A DNA stretch of 19,034 bases from Syntrophomonas sp. UBA1376 (GTDB lineage Bacteria; Bacillota; Syntrophomonadia; Syntrophomonadales; Syntrophomonadaceae): contig DBRE01000064.1 in assembly GCA_002305535.1 (NCBI GenBank), positions 1-19,034 on the forward strand, in the 5' to 3' direction. The first letter of the stretch is position 1, and each line of letters opens with the position of its first letter. Below, in pieces: positions 1 to 7,925 of the stretch. Position numbers and translations under genes: made by a program. The notes under the pieces are model-generated. The model did no database searches, was not told the origin of the DNA, and saw nothing but the letters and a program-made list of their open reading frames with translations.

Positions 1-27
1 AACCAATGATTTGAAGCATCCCCCAAA

Positions 28-249
28 GGGGGATTGAAATAAAGAGTGCCCAAGGATGTGAAACAGGAATTAATCCGCAAGGATTAAAACAAAAGCAATC
101 CGCAGGGCCAACCATACTCCAACCACCCATTAAACGTGTGGGGTGGGTAGGGGGATTAAAATAAGGAGTGCCTGAGGGTCTGAGATACAAAATAATCCCG
201 CAGGGATTATTTCAGAAATCACCCGAAAGGCCAACCATACTCCAACCAC
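28..249. repeat. Two degenerate ~100-bp direct repeats with internal hairpins
   Basis: Two copies, 28-126 and 150-249, share their left end (GGGGGATT then AAATAA and GAGTGCC) and an exact 19-base right end, 108-126 and 231-249. The period is about 123 bp. The middle is diverged, but each copy keeps a short inverted repeat: TAATCC/GGATTA around GCAA at 71-86, and AATAATCCC/GGGATTATT around GCA at 191-211. A further hairpin, ATCCCCC/GGGGGAT, lies at 18-34. No ORF covers the region. It could be the 3' untranslated part of a gene left of the window, a small structured RNA, or a degenerate intergenic repeat family. The sequence does not decide between these. Confidence 0.7.
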
Positions 250-256
250 TAACCCC

Positions 257-284
257 AAAAGTCTGATCCCCATCAGACTTTTTT
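257..284 (+). terminator. Intrinsic terminator upstream of typA
   Basis: A perfect 11-bp stem (AAAAGTCTGAT at 257-267 with ATCAGACTTTT at 272-282) closes a CCCC loop and runs into six T residues (279-284). It would end transcription entering from the left, from an unseen gene or from the repeat region at 1-250. Because the stem ends in A/T runs on both sides, it could also work on the minus strand. Confidence 0.85.
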
Positions 285-326
285 CATCTTTTCAACAGAA
301 AAAACTACCCATCCTCGACTCCAGGC

Positions 327-335
327 TGGTATAAT
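327..335 (+). promoter_or_regulatory. Extended -10 promoter for typA
   Basis: TGG followed by a consensus TATAAT (330-335) forms a perfect TGN-TATAAT extended -10 element. No good -35 hexamer is seen 16-18 bp upstream, as expected for this promoter class. Transcription would start near 342, giving a leader of about 37 nt. The leader carries an AGAAGGGA ribosome binding site at 365-372, six bases before the typA ATG. A TTGACT at 349-354 has no partner -10 at a suitable distance. Confidence 0.6.
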
Positions 336-378
336 TTTAATGTTGTGCTTGACTCTATATTTATAGAAGGGATGTTCT

Positions 379-2202
379 ATGAACAAACATTTGTTGCGTA
401 ATGTTGCCATAATCGCCCATGTGGATCACGGGAAAACCACTCTGGTTGATCAGTTACTAAAACAATCCGGCTGCTTCGGGGAGCATCAGAAGGTTCCTGA
501 CCGCATCATGGATCGTGGTGATTTGGAGCGCGAGCGCGGCATTACCATTTTATCGAAAAACACCAGTATTCGCTGGAAAAATTATAAAATCAATGTGGTC
601 GATACCCCTGGTCATGCTGATTTCGGCGGTGAAGTTGAACGCATCGTGCAAATGGTCGATGGCGTACTTTTATTGGTCGATGCTTCCGAAGGCCCCATGC
701 CTCAAACCCGCTTTGTGTTGCGGAAAGCATTGGAGGCTAAGCTGAAACCGATAGTAGTTATCAACAAGATGGATCGTCCTGATGCTCGTCCGTTGGAAGT
801 TGCTGATGAAATACTGGATCTATTCATTGAACTAGGTGCTGATGATGAACAATTGGACTTTCCTATTTTATATGCATCAGCTCGCAACGGCTATGCCATT
901 AAGCATGTAGAAGATACACCTGAGGACTTCAGTTCACTGTTTAATGCAATAGTTGAGTATATTCCTGTACCTCAGGGAGATGAAGAAGGGTCACTGCAGC
1001 TCAGCATCGCTTCCCTGGACTACGACAATTATGTGGGCAGGATCGGTATTGGTAAAGTCCTGCGCGGAACCCTTTCTAAAGGAGAAGAAGTGATAGTCTG
1101 CAATACGGATGGAAAAGAGCAGCATATCAAGGTTGCCAACCTGTATAGCTTTGAGGGACTCGTCCGCACTGAGAAGGATATGGTAGCTGCAGGAGAAATC
1201 GTTGCCGTTTCCGGTATTGATTCCTTGACCATTGGTGATACCATTTGCCATGCGGATAATATTGAACCGGTACCCTTTGTTAAAATTGATGAACCAACTA
1301 TATCTATGAATTTCATGGTAAACGACAGTCCCTTTTCTGGGCTGGATGGTACCTATGTAACCAGTCGCCACCTGCGTGATCGGTTGTATAGAGAATTATT
1401 GTCCAATGTGGCCTTGCAAGTCGAAGAAATTTCACCTGATTGTTTCAAGGTCTCGGGTCGGGGGGAATTGCATCTTTCTATTTTGATTGAGACCATGCGC
1501 CGGGAAGGCTATGAATTTGCAGTTACTCGTCCTGAGGTGATACTGCAGCGGGAACAAGGCATGATCCTGGAACCCATGGAAGTGCTGCAGGTAGAAGTCT
1601 CCGAAGCCTATGTAGGCACAGTCATTGAAGCCACCGGTAGAAGAAAAGGTGAATTACTGAACATGTTACCTGGTCTGGCGGGTTCGGTTAAGCTGGAGAT
1701 CCGTATACCCTCAAGAGGCTTGATTGGTTATCGTTCCGAATTCCTCACGGAAACTCGCGGCACCGGCATAATGCATCATCTTTTTGACGGTTATGATGCT
1801 TATCGTGGTGAGATCCCCGGCAGAAACCGAGGATCGCTGGTAGCGTCAGAAGCGGGAACAGCAGTGGCTTATGGCCTATATAACGCTCAGGAACGCGGTA
1901 ATCTATTTATCGAGCCAGGTGTTGAAGTGTATGAGGGCATGATAGTAGGCGAAAATGCCCGTAGCCAGGATATTACTGTTAACGTCTGTAAGAAAAAGCA
2001 ATTGACCAACACCCGGGCATCGGGTTCTGATGATGCCCTAAGACTTGTGCCTCCCACCATAATGTCACTGGAAAAGTGTTTGGAGTTTGTTAAGAACGAT
2101 GAATTGCTGGAGGTAACCCCCCATCATCTGCGTCTAAGGAAAATGATTTTGGACAAAACCACTCGTGCAAGGGCCCAAAAGAAGAAAGAGCAAGCCTCCT
2201 GA
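379..2202 (+). CDS. typA: TypA/BipA ribosome-associated translational GTPase
   Basis: This protein of 607 residues matches the usual TypA/BipA length. The GTP-binding motifs are intact: G1 AHVDHGKTT (13-21), the switch I RERGITI (51-57), G3 DTPGH (75-79) and G4 NKMD (129-132). Domain II, EF-G-like domains III and V, and the family-specific C-terminal region follow, with the typical SRGLIGYRSEF and RNRGSLV stretches. TypA binds the 70S ribosome near the EF-G site and is linked to ribosome assembly and stress or cold adaptation; it acts in the cytoplasm. It differs from EF-G and LepA in its C-terminal domain. The ATG is supported by AGAAGGGA six bases upstream. The gene appears to be transcribed alone, between the terminator at 257-284 and the hairpin at 2372-2398. 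I see no truncation. Confidence 0.97.
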   Translation: MNKHLLRNVAIIAHVDHGKTTLVDQLLKQSGCFGEHQKVPDRIMDRGDLERERGITILSKNTSIRWKNYKINVVDTPGHADFGGEVERIVQMVDGVLLLVDASEGPMPQTRFVLRKALEAKLKPIVVINKMDRPDARPLEVADEILDLFIELGADDEQLDFPILYASARNGYAIKHVEDTPEDFSSLFNAIVEYIPVPQGDEEGSLQLSIASLDYDNYVGRIGIGKVLRGTLSKGEEVIVCNTDGKEQHIKVANLYSFEGLVRTEKDMVAAGEIVAVSGIDSLTIGDTICHADNIEPVPFVKIDEPTISMNFMVNDSPFSGLDGTYVTSRHLRDRLYRELLSNVALQVEEISPDCFKVSGRGELHLSILIETMRREGYEFAVTRPEVILQREQGMILEPMEVLQVEVSEAYVGTVIEATGRRKGELLNMLPGLAGSVKLEIRIPSRGLIGYRSEFLTETRGTGIMHHLFDGYDAYRGEIPGRNRGSLVASEAGTAVAYGLYNAQERGNLFIEPGVEVYEGMIVGENARSQDITVNVCKKKQLTNTRASGSDDALRLVPPTIMSLEKCLEFVKNDELLEVTPHHLRLRKMILDKTTRARAQKKKEQAS

Positions 2203-2237
2203 GTTGTAGATAACGCGCACAATAGCCAGTAGTTTTT

Positions 2238-2382
2238 AGACCTCTGCCAGAGCGAGCAAAAAAGGATAAGAGCAAGGCAACCGGGAAGCCCGTGATTAAG
2301 GCGTACATAACGTACGTCGATTGAACGGGCTGCCCGATTTAACGCCGCTTTTAGCCTTTTTTGACGGTCTGAGACCTCTGCC
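2238..2382. mobile_element. Possible small palindromic (MITE-like) element with 11-bp flanking repeat
   Basis: The 11-mer AGACCTCTGCC occurs at 2238-2248 and again at 2372-2382, flanking 123 bp that form a long imperfect inverted repeat. In the core, 2282-2306 pairs with 2312-2336 (17 of 25 positions) around a 5-base loop. The outer arms are C-AAAAAA-GG at 2257-2265 and CC-TTTTTT-G at 2355-2363. The ends read CAGAGCG (2248-2254) and CGGTCTG (2365-2371), roughly inverted. There is no ORF of its own. The pattern fits insertion of a non-autonomous element into the left arm of the typA terminator with target duplication; an IS4-like duplication length is possible. The outward T6 runs mean the palindrome may terminate transcription in both directions. 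It could instead be a locally duplicated terminator. Confidence 0.5.
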
Positions 2383-2398
2383 CCGGCAGAGGTCTTTT
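2372..2398 (+). terminator. typA terminator hairpin
   Basis: A perfect 11-bp stem (AGACCTCTGCC at 2372-2382 with GGCAGAGGTCT at 2385-2395) runs into TTTT (2395-2398) in the typA direction. The T tract is short, but the stem is GC-rich. The left arm also exists at 2238-2248, so a longer alternative pairing with 2385-2395 enclosing the whole palindrome is possible. The convergent DUF192 gene stops at 2403. Confidence 0.7.
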
Positions 2399-2402
2399 AG
2401 TA

Positions 2403-2747
2403 TTACCATCGCAAAGTGTCTCCAGGCACAAGCCCCAATTTTTTCGTCATACCGGCCGCCATTTCTACCACACTATGGGCATTTCTGACCCGGGCGGCCA
2501 AGCGATGGGGCTTGAGATTCTCTTCAATTTTAATTATCTCACCTTGTTTATCAACAAAAATGGCATCAATGGAGAATCTCATCCCCAGAGTATGGATCAT
2601 ATCACAGGGAATCAGCAGCAGTGCTTCATTGCTGGATAATTCCTTTTTCCCCAACAAGCCTTTTAGGCGGCCAAAAAAGGTGTTGGCTAGCATACATTGG
2701 TCAACCAGAACTCTACCGCTAGCAGTCCGCAGATGTACTTTACGCAT
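2403..2747 (-). CDS. DUF192 family protein, last gene of the Tad operon
   Basis: This protein of 114 residues has the DUF192 (PF02643) pattern: a GRLKGLLGKK segment near residues 26-35, a central LIPCDMIHTLGMRFSIDAIFVD core (46-67), and a C-terminal VVEMAAGMTKKLGLVPGD stretch. DUF192 proteins form a small beta-rich domain of unsettled function. There is no signal peptide or membrane segment here, so it is probably cytoplasmic. The ATG is preceded by GGGAGG six or seven bases upstream. Only 11 bp separate it from tadC, so it is very likely co-transcribed as the last gene of the pilus operon. A pilus-related role is inferred from position alone. No strong T-tract terminator follows on the minus strand except the palindrome at 2249-2371. 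Confidence 0.85.
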   Translation of the reverse strand: MRKVHLRTASGRVLVDQCMLANTFFGRLKGLLGKKELSSNEALLLIPCDMIHTLGMRFSIDAIFVDKQGEIIKIEENLKPHRLAARVRNAHSVVEMAAGMTKKLGLVPGDTLRW

Positions 2748-2758
2748 GCATTTCCTCC

Positions 2759-3646
2759 CTACAGATTATCCATTAAGGATATTATCGCCGGTCCCAGCAA
2801 TACCACGAGAATAGTAGGAAATATGAATAAAACCAGGGGTATCAATATCTTAATGGGTGCCTTTTGGGCAGCTTCCTCGGCCCGCATACGCCGGTTTTCC
2901 CGAACCTGTTGAGATTGAATTCTCATTACATTAGTAATGCTCACTCCTAATTGGTCAGCCTGAATCACCGAGCCTAAAAAAGTACTAATATCATCGACTT
3001 TAATGCGATCCGCCATATCGCGCAGAGCTTCGCGGCGGGGCTTTCCAATATTGATTTCATTTAAAGTGTGAGCAAACTCCTGGGTGAGCGGCCCTTCGGT
3101 TTTATCTACGACCTTCTGGAGAGCGGCATCGAATCCTAGGCCGGCTTCAACACTTACGTTTATGAGATCTAATATATCAGGCATGCTTTTGAGCATTTGT
3201 TCTTTGCGTTTCTTTTCGTTGCTTTTGAGAAACATATCAGGTGCCAATAAACTCAAAATGAGCAGTACCGCCAGAAAAGTGACATTTCTGCCCAGGATCC
3301 CAATACCGAGCAAAACTGCGACGAGTATATATTTGCCCAGAATAAAGCTGTCTGCATTCATTCCCCAAGGATGGCCCGCTTCAGCCAAACGGGTTTCATA
3401 GATATCTCGTTTATTGGCCGAAACCAGACGGGTGGCTATACGATTAAGAAGGGGAGAAAAAATCCCGGCTACCCTGACATGTAGCGGTTTATCAAACAGA
3501 GGCGGCAAATGGGAAGTATCTTCACTGGCAACCGCCTGTTCCAACCTGTTTATGATCACTAGCTTGTCGTGCTTGATGATATAAGTGATCCCCATGAACA
3601 TGAAGGAGACAAATCCAACCACCAGTAAAATCATGACAAATTCCAT
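2759..3646 (-). CDS. tadC: TadC, Tad pilus inner-membrane platform protein
   Basis: This 295-residue protein is of the GspF/T2SSF family (PF00482). It has an N-terminal membrane helix (about residues 4-24), two adjacent helices near 105-135, a cytoplasmic T2SSF domain containing MPDILDLINVSVEAGLGF (about 152-169), and a C-terminal helix near 270-290. TadB and TadC form the membrane platform that couples the CpaF ATPase to pilin polymerisation. The start ATG has AAGGAGG eight or nine bases upstream, and that site overlaps the TAA stop of tadB, so the two are translationally linked. Length and order (tadB then tadC) are typical. The assignment of C versus B rests on gene order. Confidence 0.92.
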   Translation of the reverse strand: MEFVMILLVVGFVSFMFMGITYIIKHDKLVIINRLEQAVASEDTSHLPPLFDKPLHVRVAGIFSPLLNRIATRLVSANKRDIYETRLAEAGHPWGMNADSFILGKYILVAVLLGIGILGRNVTFLAVLLILSLLAPDMFLKSNEKKRKEQMLKSMPDILDLINVSVEAGLGFDAALQKVVDKTEGPLTQEFAHTLNEINIGKPRREALRDMADRIKVDDISTFLGSVIQADQLGVSITNVMRIQSQQVRENRRMRAEEAAQKAPIKILIPLVLFIFPTILVVLLGPAIISLMDNL

Positions 3647-3660
3647 TTGGGGGATCCTCC

Positions 3661-4620
3661 TTAGAAGTCAATATTGGTTAGGCGCCGTATAACTACAAAA
3701 CCGACTATTTCCAAGACACCCGCCACGATCAACATGATAATTCCTCGTGAATCACTGATCAGAACATTAAAATACTCGGGGTTAAGCACCAGCAAAGCGG
3801 CAATTAGAAATAGGGGCAACAGAGCAATCAGGATACCGGAGAGCTTGCCCTGAGCCGTCAGCACTTTTACCTCCCGCTGGATACGGGCCCGTTCACGAAT
3901 AGTAGAGGAGATGTTATCCAATACCTGAGCCAGGTTGCCTCCCACCTGTCGCTGTATAATGATACCGGTGACTACCATATCCAGATCATCACTCTGCACT
4001 CTGGCACTCAGACTCTCCAGAGCAACTTCGGTACTAAAGCCCAGATTCATTTCCCGCAATGTCCAAGAGAATTCTGCTGATATGGGGGGAGGCAGTTCCT
4101 TGCGCACACTATCCATGGCTTGCTGAAAACCAAACCCGGCTCGCAGTGCATTGGCCATAATTACCAGGGCATCTCCCAGCTGCTGGTTAAGCAATTGCAT
4201 GCGCACTTCCTTCTGATGATTAACGTATATGCCCGGAAGAATTGCTCCGACTATAATGGTTATCACCGTCAACCAAAAATTGTGCGAAAGCAGATATACA
4301 AGAATGGGCAATAATATTATCAACCCAAAACAAATAGAGACATACTCTTCCGCTTTAAGAGGTATGCCGGCTTGCAGCAGTTGCTGTTGAATCTTACTTA
4401 CTACGGAGCGGCTGGCAAAAATCTTTGAAACATTTTTGATCACAATCTGGTTTATTTCTTTAATGCCCAAAGGTGGCCTGTCTTGGTTAGTTTGATCATT
4501 CTGTTCCAAGAGGGCTTCCAGTCGTTCCTGATAGCGTCCTCTCTTGGAAAAGGTCAGCAGCACAGCGAATATTGCGTAATAAACAGCCAGTCCCGCCGTA
4601 CAGCACAGGAGTATAAGCAT
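3661..4620 (-). CDS. tadB: TadB, Tad pilus inner-membrane platform protein
   Basis: This 319-residue protein has a T2SSF domain. The first ~24 residues are a membrane helix. Two more helices lie near 95-130, followed by the cytoplasmic helical domain with the family-typical LGDALVIMANALRAGFGF stretch (about 147-164) and two C-terminal helices near 265-310. It is the membrane partner of TadC and CpaF in Flp pilus assembly. The gene follows cpaF by 12 bp, and its AAGGAGG site overlaps the cpaF TAA stop, a tight operon arrangement repeated at tadC. The charged linker at about 30-55 faces the cytoplasm. Nothing is missing compared with the usual ~300-320-residue TadB. Confidence 0.93.
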   Translation of the reverse strand: MLILLCCTAGLAVYYAIFAVLLTFSKRGRYQERLEALLEQNDQTNQDRPPLGIKEINQIVIKNVSKIFASRSVVSKIQQQLLQAGIPLKAEEYVSICFGLIILLPILVYLLSHNFWLTVITIIVGAILPGIYVNHQKEVRMQLLNQQLGDALVIMANALRAGFGFQQAMDSVRKELPPPISAEFSWTLREMNLGFSTEVALESLSARVQSDDLDMVVTGIIIQRQVGGNLAQVLDNISSTIRERARIQREVKVLTAQGKLSGILIALLPLFLIAALLVLNPEYFNVLISDSRGIIMLIVAGVLEIVGFVVIRRLTNIDF

Positions 4621-4632
4621 CCTAGTTCCTCC

Positions 4633-5988
4633 TTATTCAGGCCGAAAATATTCATCCGGGACATTTATCCCCATTGATACCAATTTATCCAGGCAGCGTG
4701 GCTTCAAACCGGTGGCCCGATGCACACCTTTGACCTTCCCTCTATCATCCAGCCCTTTTCGGTCAAAAATAAATACATCCTGCAGGGTGATAATATCACC
4801 TTCCATGCCTAGGACTTCCGTGATATGGGTTATCTTGCGACTGCCATCCTGCAGGCGACTCTGATGAACAATAATATCGATAGCTGAAGCTATTTGTTCA
4901 CGAATAGCTCGAATGGGAAAATCAATACCCGCCATCAAAACCATGGTCTCCAACCGAGAAATCATGTCCCGGGGAGAATTGGAATGGCCAGTAGTAAGTG
5001 ATCCATCATGGCCGGTATTCATAGCCTGCAGCATATCCAGGGCTTCACCACCGCGCACCTCACCAACCACCAGGCGATCGGGACGCATACGCAATGAATT
5101 GCGCACCAGATCTCTGATGTTTATTTCCCCACGATTGTCGATATTAGCCGGTCTGGTCTCCAAGGAAATCACGTGCTCTTGATGTAGATCCAGTTCAGCT
5201 GAATCCTCTATGGTTATGATGCGCTCGTCAATGGGTATAAACGACGATATTATATTCAAGGTACTGGTCTTACCAGCTCCGGTACCACCAGATACTACGA
5301 TATTCAACCTGCCTTTGACACAGGCTTCTAGAAATTTGGCCATAGGTACAGATAGGGTTCCATTACGGATCAGGTCCTCTATTTTCAGCAGCTGGGAAGA
5401 AAACTTACGAATGGTAAGCACACAACCATTGAGTGCCAGGGGAGGTATTATAGCGTTAACTCTGGAACCATCTGGCAAACGCGCATCTACCATGGGCGCA
5501 CTTTCATCGATTCTCCTACCCAAAGGAGCTATGATCCTCTCGATAATGTTGTACAGATGCTCATTGTCACGAAAAACTACCCGGGTCAGTTCCAATTTGC
5601 CGCGTCTTTCCACATAAACCTGCTGGGGCCCATTCACCATTACTTCGGAGATGGTCTCATCCCTTAATAGGGGCGTAATAGGGCCATAGCCGATGATCTC
5701 ATCCATGACCTGTCGCAAGATCTCCCCGCGATCTGTCTTGGTATAATAATGAGTCTGGCGATCGAAGAATGTTTCTGCTATTTGCTGTACCTGCTGCTCC
5801 AGTTGTTGAGTCTGCTCTTCATCCCGCCCTCCTACTTGCAATTCTCCCCCGAGTTCCTTGATCACTTCCCGATGGATAAAATAAACCGGTTCCTGAAATT
5901 TGGCTCCGGTAATTTCACGATTCACCTGAACCGCATCCACTGATTTGTCAACTTGCTGCTGTGCCTGCAGGCGACTCATTAAAGACAT
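4633..5988 (-). CDS. cpaF: CpaF/TadA secretion ATPase of the Tad pilus
   Basis: This 451-residue protein is of the GspE/VirB11-like ATPase family (PF00437). The N-terminal domain includes IIGYGPITPLL (98-108) and MVDARLPDGSRVNAIIPPL (166-184). The nucleotide-binding core has Walker A GGTGAGKTS (234-242), an Asp box TIEDSAEL (259-266), Walker B RLVVGEVRG (305-313) and the His-box segment TGHDGSLTTGHSN (325-337). All catalytic motifs are present, so it should be an active hexameric ATPase powering pilin extrusion at the inner face of the membrane. The first ~80 residues are Gln-rich (AQQQ, EEQTQQLEQQVQQ), probably a coiled coil. AGGAGG lies 11 bases before the first ATG; a second ATG three codons later is less well placed. 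Confidence 0.96.
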   Translation of the reverse strand: MSLMSRLQAQQQVDKSVDAVQVNREITGAKFQEPVYFIHREVIKELGGELQVGGRDEEQTQQLEQQVQQIAETFFDRQTHYYTKTDRGEILRQVMDEIIGYGPITPLLRDETISEVMVNGPQQVYVERRGKLELTRVVFRDNEHLYNIIERIIAPLGRRIDESAPMVDARLPDGSRVNAIIPPLALNGCVLTIRKFSSQLLKIEDLIRNGTLSVPMAKFLEACVKGRLNIVVSGGTGAGKTSTLNIISSFIPIDERIITIEDSAELDLHQEHVISLETRPANIDNRGEINIRDLVRNSLRMRPDRLVVGEVRGGEALDMLQAMNTGHDGSLTTGHSNSPRDMISRLETMVLMAGIDFPIRAIREQIASAIDIIVHQSRLQDGSRKITHITEVLGMEGDIITLQDVFIFDRKGLDDRGKVKGVHRATGLKPRCLDKLVSMGINVPDEYFRPE

Positions 5989-6014
5989 ATTAGACCAAAC
6001 CTCCTGCCAAGGTG

Positions 6015-7160
6015 TTATTCTAGGACTCTCAGTAATGACTGTATCCCTTTGGAAATGGGAGCTTTGGGATTCATTCTTACAAAAGGTATACCCTGATTAA
6101 GGGAAGACACCACCAGTTTTCCATCACTGGGAATCTCTCCTTTGATTTTCATATCCAGAACCCTTTCTATATCGTGGGGCTCAATACCGGCTATACCGGA
6201 GGAACGGTTCAATATTAAGCGGGCACGGTTCAGCAACTGTAGCGATTTAAGAATATCAATGCCTTTTTTGACATTCTTAATGGTAGGAAGGTCTAGAGTG
6301 ATAATAAGCAAGATCAAGTCAGATTGTTCCAGGGCAGTTAAGGATAATTCATCGATAAATGAAGGTGTGTCAACAAAAGTATAGGTATATTCCTGACGGC
6401 AGATATCAAAAATCTCCTGTACGCGTCGGGGTACAACCATCTCTGCCAATTCTGGCTTGTTGGGAGCTGAGAGCAATTGGACTCCATAGCGCTCATATAA
6501 ATAGCTTTCCAGCATTTCCCGGGAGGGTTTTTCCCCCTCCTGCATCATTTCCGCAATAGTCTTGCGAGGGTTAACGTTTACCATGATACTCAAATCGCCA
6601 AACTGAACATCCAGGTCGATCATAGCCACTTTGGCATGCTGTTGGGCAGCACTAACCGCCAAGTTGGTGCAGATCACGCTTTTACCCACTCCGCCTTTAG
6701 TGCCGAAGATGGTGATCAGTTTGTTATCATTGGGTGGCGGTTGAGGTCGATCAGGTTCCGCTGATTTCCCCTGGGCGACCTTTTGCCGGCTTAATTCTGC
6801 CACCTGACGAACCGCTGTGCTAATTTCCTCGGGCGACAGTGGTTTGACCAGATATTCTTTGGCCCCGGCCAGCATAGCACGGCGGAAATTTTGGATCTCA
6901 TCATTGATCGATATCAAAATAACCCCTATGTGAGGGTGCTGCTGGCTGAACTTGCGAGTAGCTTCTATGCCATCCATCTTTGGCATATTGATATCCATGA
7001 GAACCAGTTCCGGTTCCAGGATCCCAGCCTTTTCCAGGGCTTCGTTGCCATCAGCAGCCTCCCCTACTATATCTACCACATCATCAAGCTCCAATAGTTG
7101 GCGAATACTAGCCCGAGTATTATCGTTGTCATCAACTAACAAAATCTTTATCTTTTTCAT
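6015..7160 (-). CDS. cpaE: CpaE/TadZ: receiver domain fused to MinD-like ATPase
   Basis: This 381-residue protein has two domains. Residues 1-120 form a response-regulator receiver with a complete active site: acidic pair D10-D11, phospho-acceptor D56 in LMDINMPKMDG, S84 and K106 in EYLVKPLSP. A proline-rich linker (about 129-146) leads to a ParA/MinD-type ATPase with deviant Walker A GTKGGVGKS (153-161) and the MIDLDVQFGD switch segment. In Tad systems CpaE/TadZ places the pilus machine in the cell, often at a pole. In several described CpaE proteins the receiver is degenerate; here it looks able to be phosphorylated. No histidine kinase gene is nearby. GGAGG lies seven bases before the ATG. 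It sits 26 bp ahead of cpaF and 21 bp behind cpaB. Confidence 0.94.
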   Translation of the reverse strand: MKKIKILLVDDNDNTRASIRQLLELDDVVDIVGEAADGNEALEKAGILEPELVLMDINMPKMDGIEATRKFSQQHPHIGVILISINDEIQNFRRAMLAGAKEYLVKPLSPEEISTAVRQVAELSRQKVAQGKSAEPDRPQPPPNDNKLITIFGTKGGVGKSVICTNLAVSAAQQHAKVAMIDLDVQFGDLSIMVNVNPRKTIAEMMQEGEKPSREMLESYLYERYGVQLLSAPNKPELAEMVVPRRVQEIFDICRQEYTYTFVDTPSFIDELSLTALEQSDLILLIITLDLPTIKNVKKGIDILKSLQLLNRARLILNRSSGIAGIEPHDIERVLDMKIKGEIPSDGKLVVSSLNQGIPFVRMNPKAPISKGIQSLLRVLE

Positions 7161-7181
7161 GCTGCATCCTCCGTTAGGGCA

Positions 7182-7910
7182 TTATGGATTAAGGGGAGGG
7201 TTTACCAACCCAGGCAACTGCAGGGGAGGAACGGTGGTCAGGGTATGATCCACTGGTGAGCGAAGAGCCATGCGCACCGCGCCTCTTTCCGAAGCCAGGA
7301 TAAGGGAAGAGGCTTCCTCAGGACTTACTGCCAGGGTAAGGGTTTTGCCACCTTCATCGCCTCCACTTTGACCGAAGCTTGACCCCACAGCTAAAACCTC
7401 AATATTCTGCAAGGTCAGCACCGTATAAGTCTCCTCCTCTCTAGAACCCGAGCTATCAGCAACATCTAGAGTGGCAAAAACATCAACCCGGTCACCTTCC
7501 TTTATATAACCAGCTACACCGCTGATACTGTCTATGCCAATAGCTACCGCGCGTTTGGATTGAGGAACCCGGTACGCCATGCGATCAGTTGAGTTGTCTT
7601 GTTCTACCAGCTTTTGTTTGAGAATTATCTCTCCAGCACTGATATCACTGCCTGCAATTTTCCCCACGATATCCTGGCGCTTTTGGACAGCATCCGGGTG
7701 AGCATATTTGCCGGGTAGCTCAATTGCTTGCAGCATTTCTTCAGTTACTATTGAATCCCGTTTCACATCTGTCCGAGCTTTGATCACTGTGATCAAATCG
7801 TCCGGTCGGTACTGTTGTTTTATATCCTGTATGTATAAATAGAATAAACCCGCCGCCAAAACCCCGCAGATAACAGCTAATATCCAGTACTTCCGACTTC
7901 CTTTCAACAT
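7182..7910 (-). CDS. cpaB: CpaB/RcpC Flp pilus assembly protein with SAF domain
   Basis: This 242-residue protein has a single N-terminal membrane anchor (about residues 8-28). A SAF domain (about 40-105) follows, with VTEEMLQAIELPGKY and a GKIAGSDISAGEII segment. The RcpC-like region (about 115-225) contains VAIGIDSISGVAGYIKEGDRVDV. In diderm Tad systems CpaB is periplasmic and works with the secretin; here it would lie outside the membrane within the cell wall zone. The ATG is preceded by GGGAGG about seven bases upstream, just after the TAA of the upstream TadG-like gene. The C-terminus ends in a proline-rich LQLPGLVNPPLNP. The identification is firm at family level, while the exact role in a secretin-less system is not known. 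Confidence 0.9.
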   Translation of the reverse strand: MLKGSRKYWILAVICGVLAAGLFYLYIQDIKQQYRPDDLITVIKARTDVKRDSIVTEEMLQAIELPGKYAHPDAVQKRQDIVGKIAGSDISAGEIILKQKLVEQDNSTDRMAYRVPQSKRAVAIGIDSISGVAGYIKEGDRVDVFATLDVADSSGSREEETYTVLTLQNIEVLAVGSSFGQSGGDEGGKTLTLAVSPEEASSLILASERGAVRMALRSPVDHTLTTVPPLQLPGLVNPPLNP

Positions 7911-7925
7911 GCAGTTTCCTCCCCG

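Noticed and set aside
1..250. CRISPR array
   Set aside because: There are only two copies, about 100 bp long and diverged in the middle, with no short regular repeats or spacers and no cas genes.
379..2202. EF-G or LepA
   Set aside because: The length of 607 residues and the C-terminal motifs fit TypA/BipA, not the longer EF-G or the LepA C-terminal domain.
2090..2308. Minus-strand small ORF across the typA end and palindrome
   Set aside because: It overlaps the end of typA and the palindrome, has no ribosome binding site and shows no protein-family features.
5210..5617. Plus-strand open frame opposite cpaF
   Set aside because: It is antisense to the conserved ATPase core, and its composition is what the reverse complement of a coding region gives.
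6015..7160. Stand-alone two-component response regulator
   Set aside because: The receiver is fused to a MinD-like ATPase inside the Tad operon and there is no DNA-binding domain, so it is CpaE.
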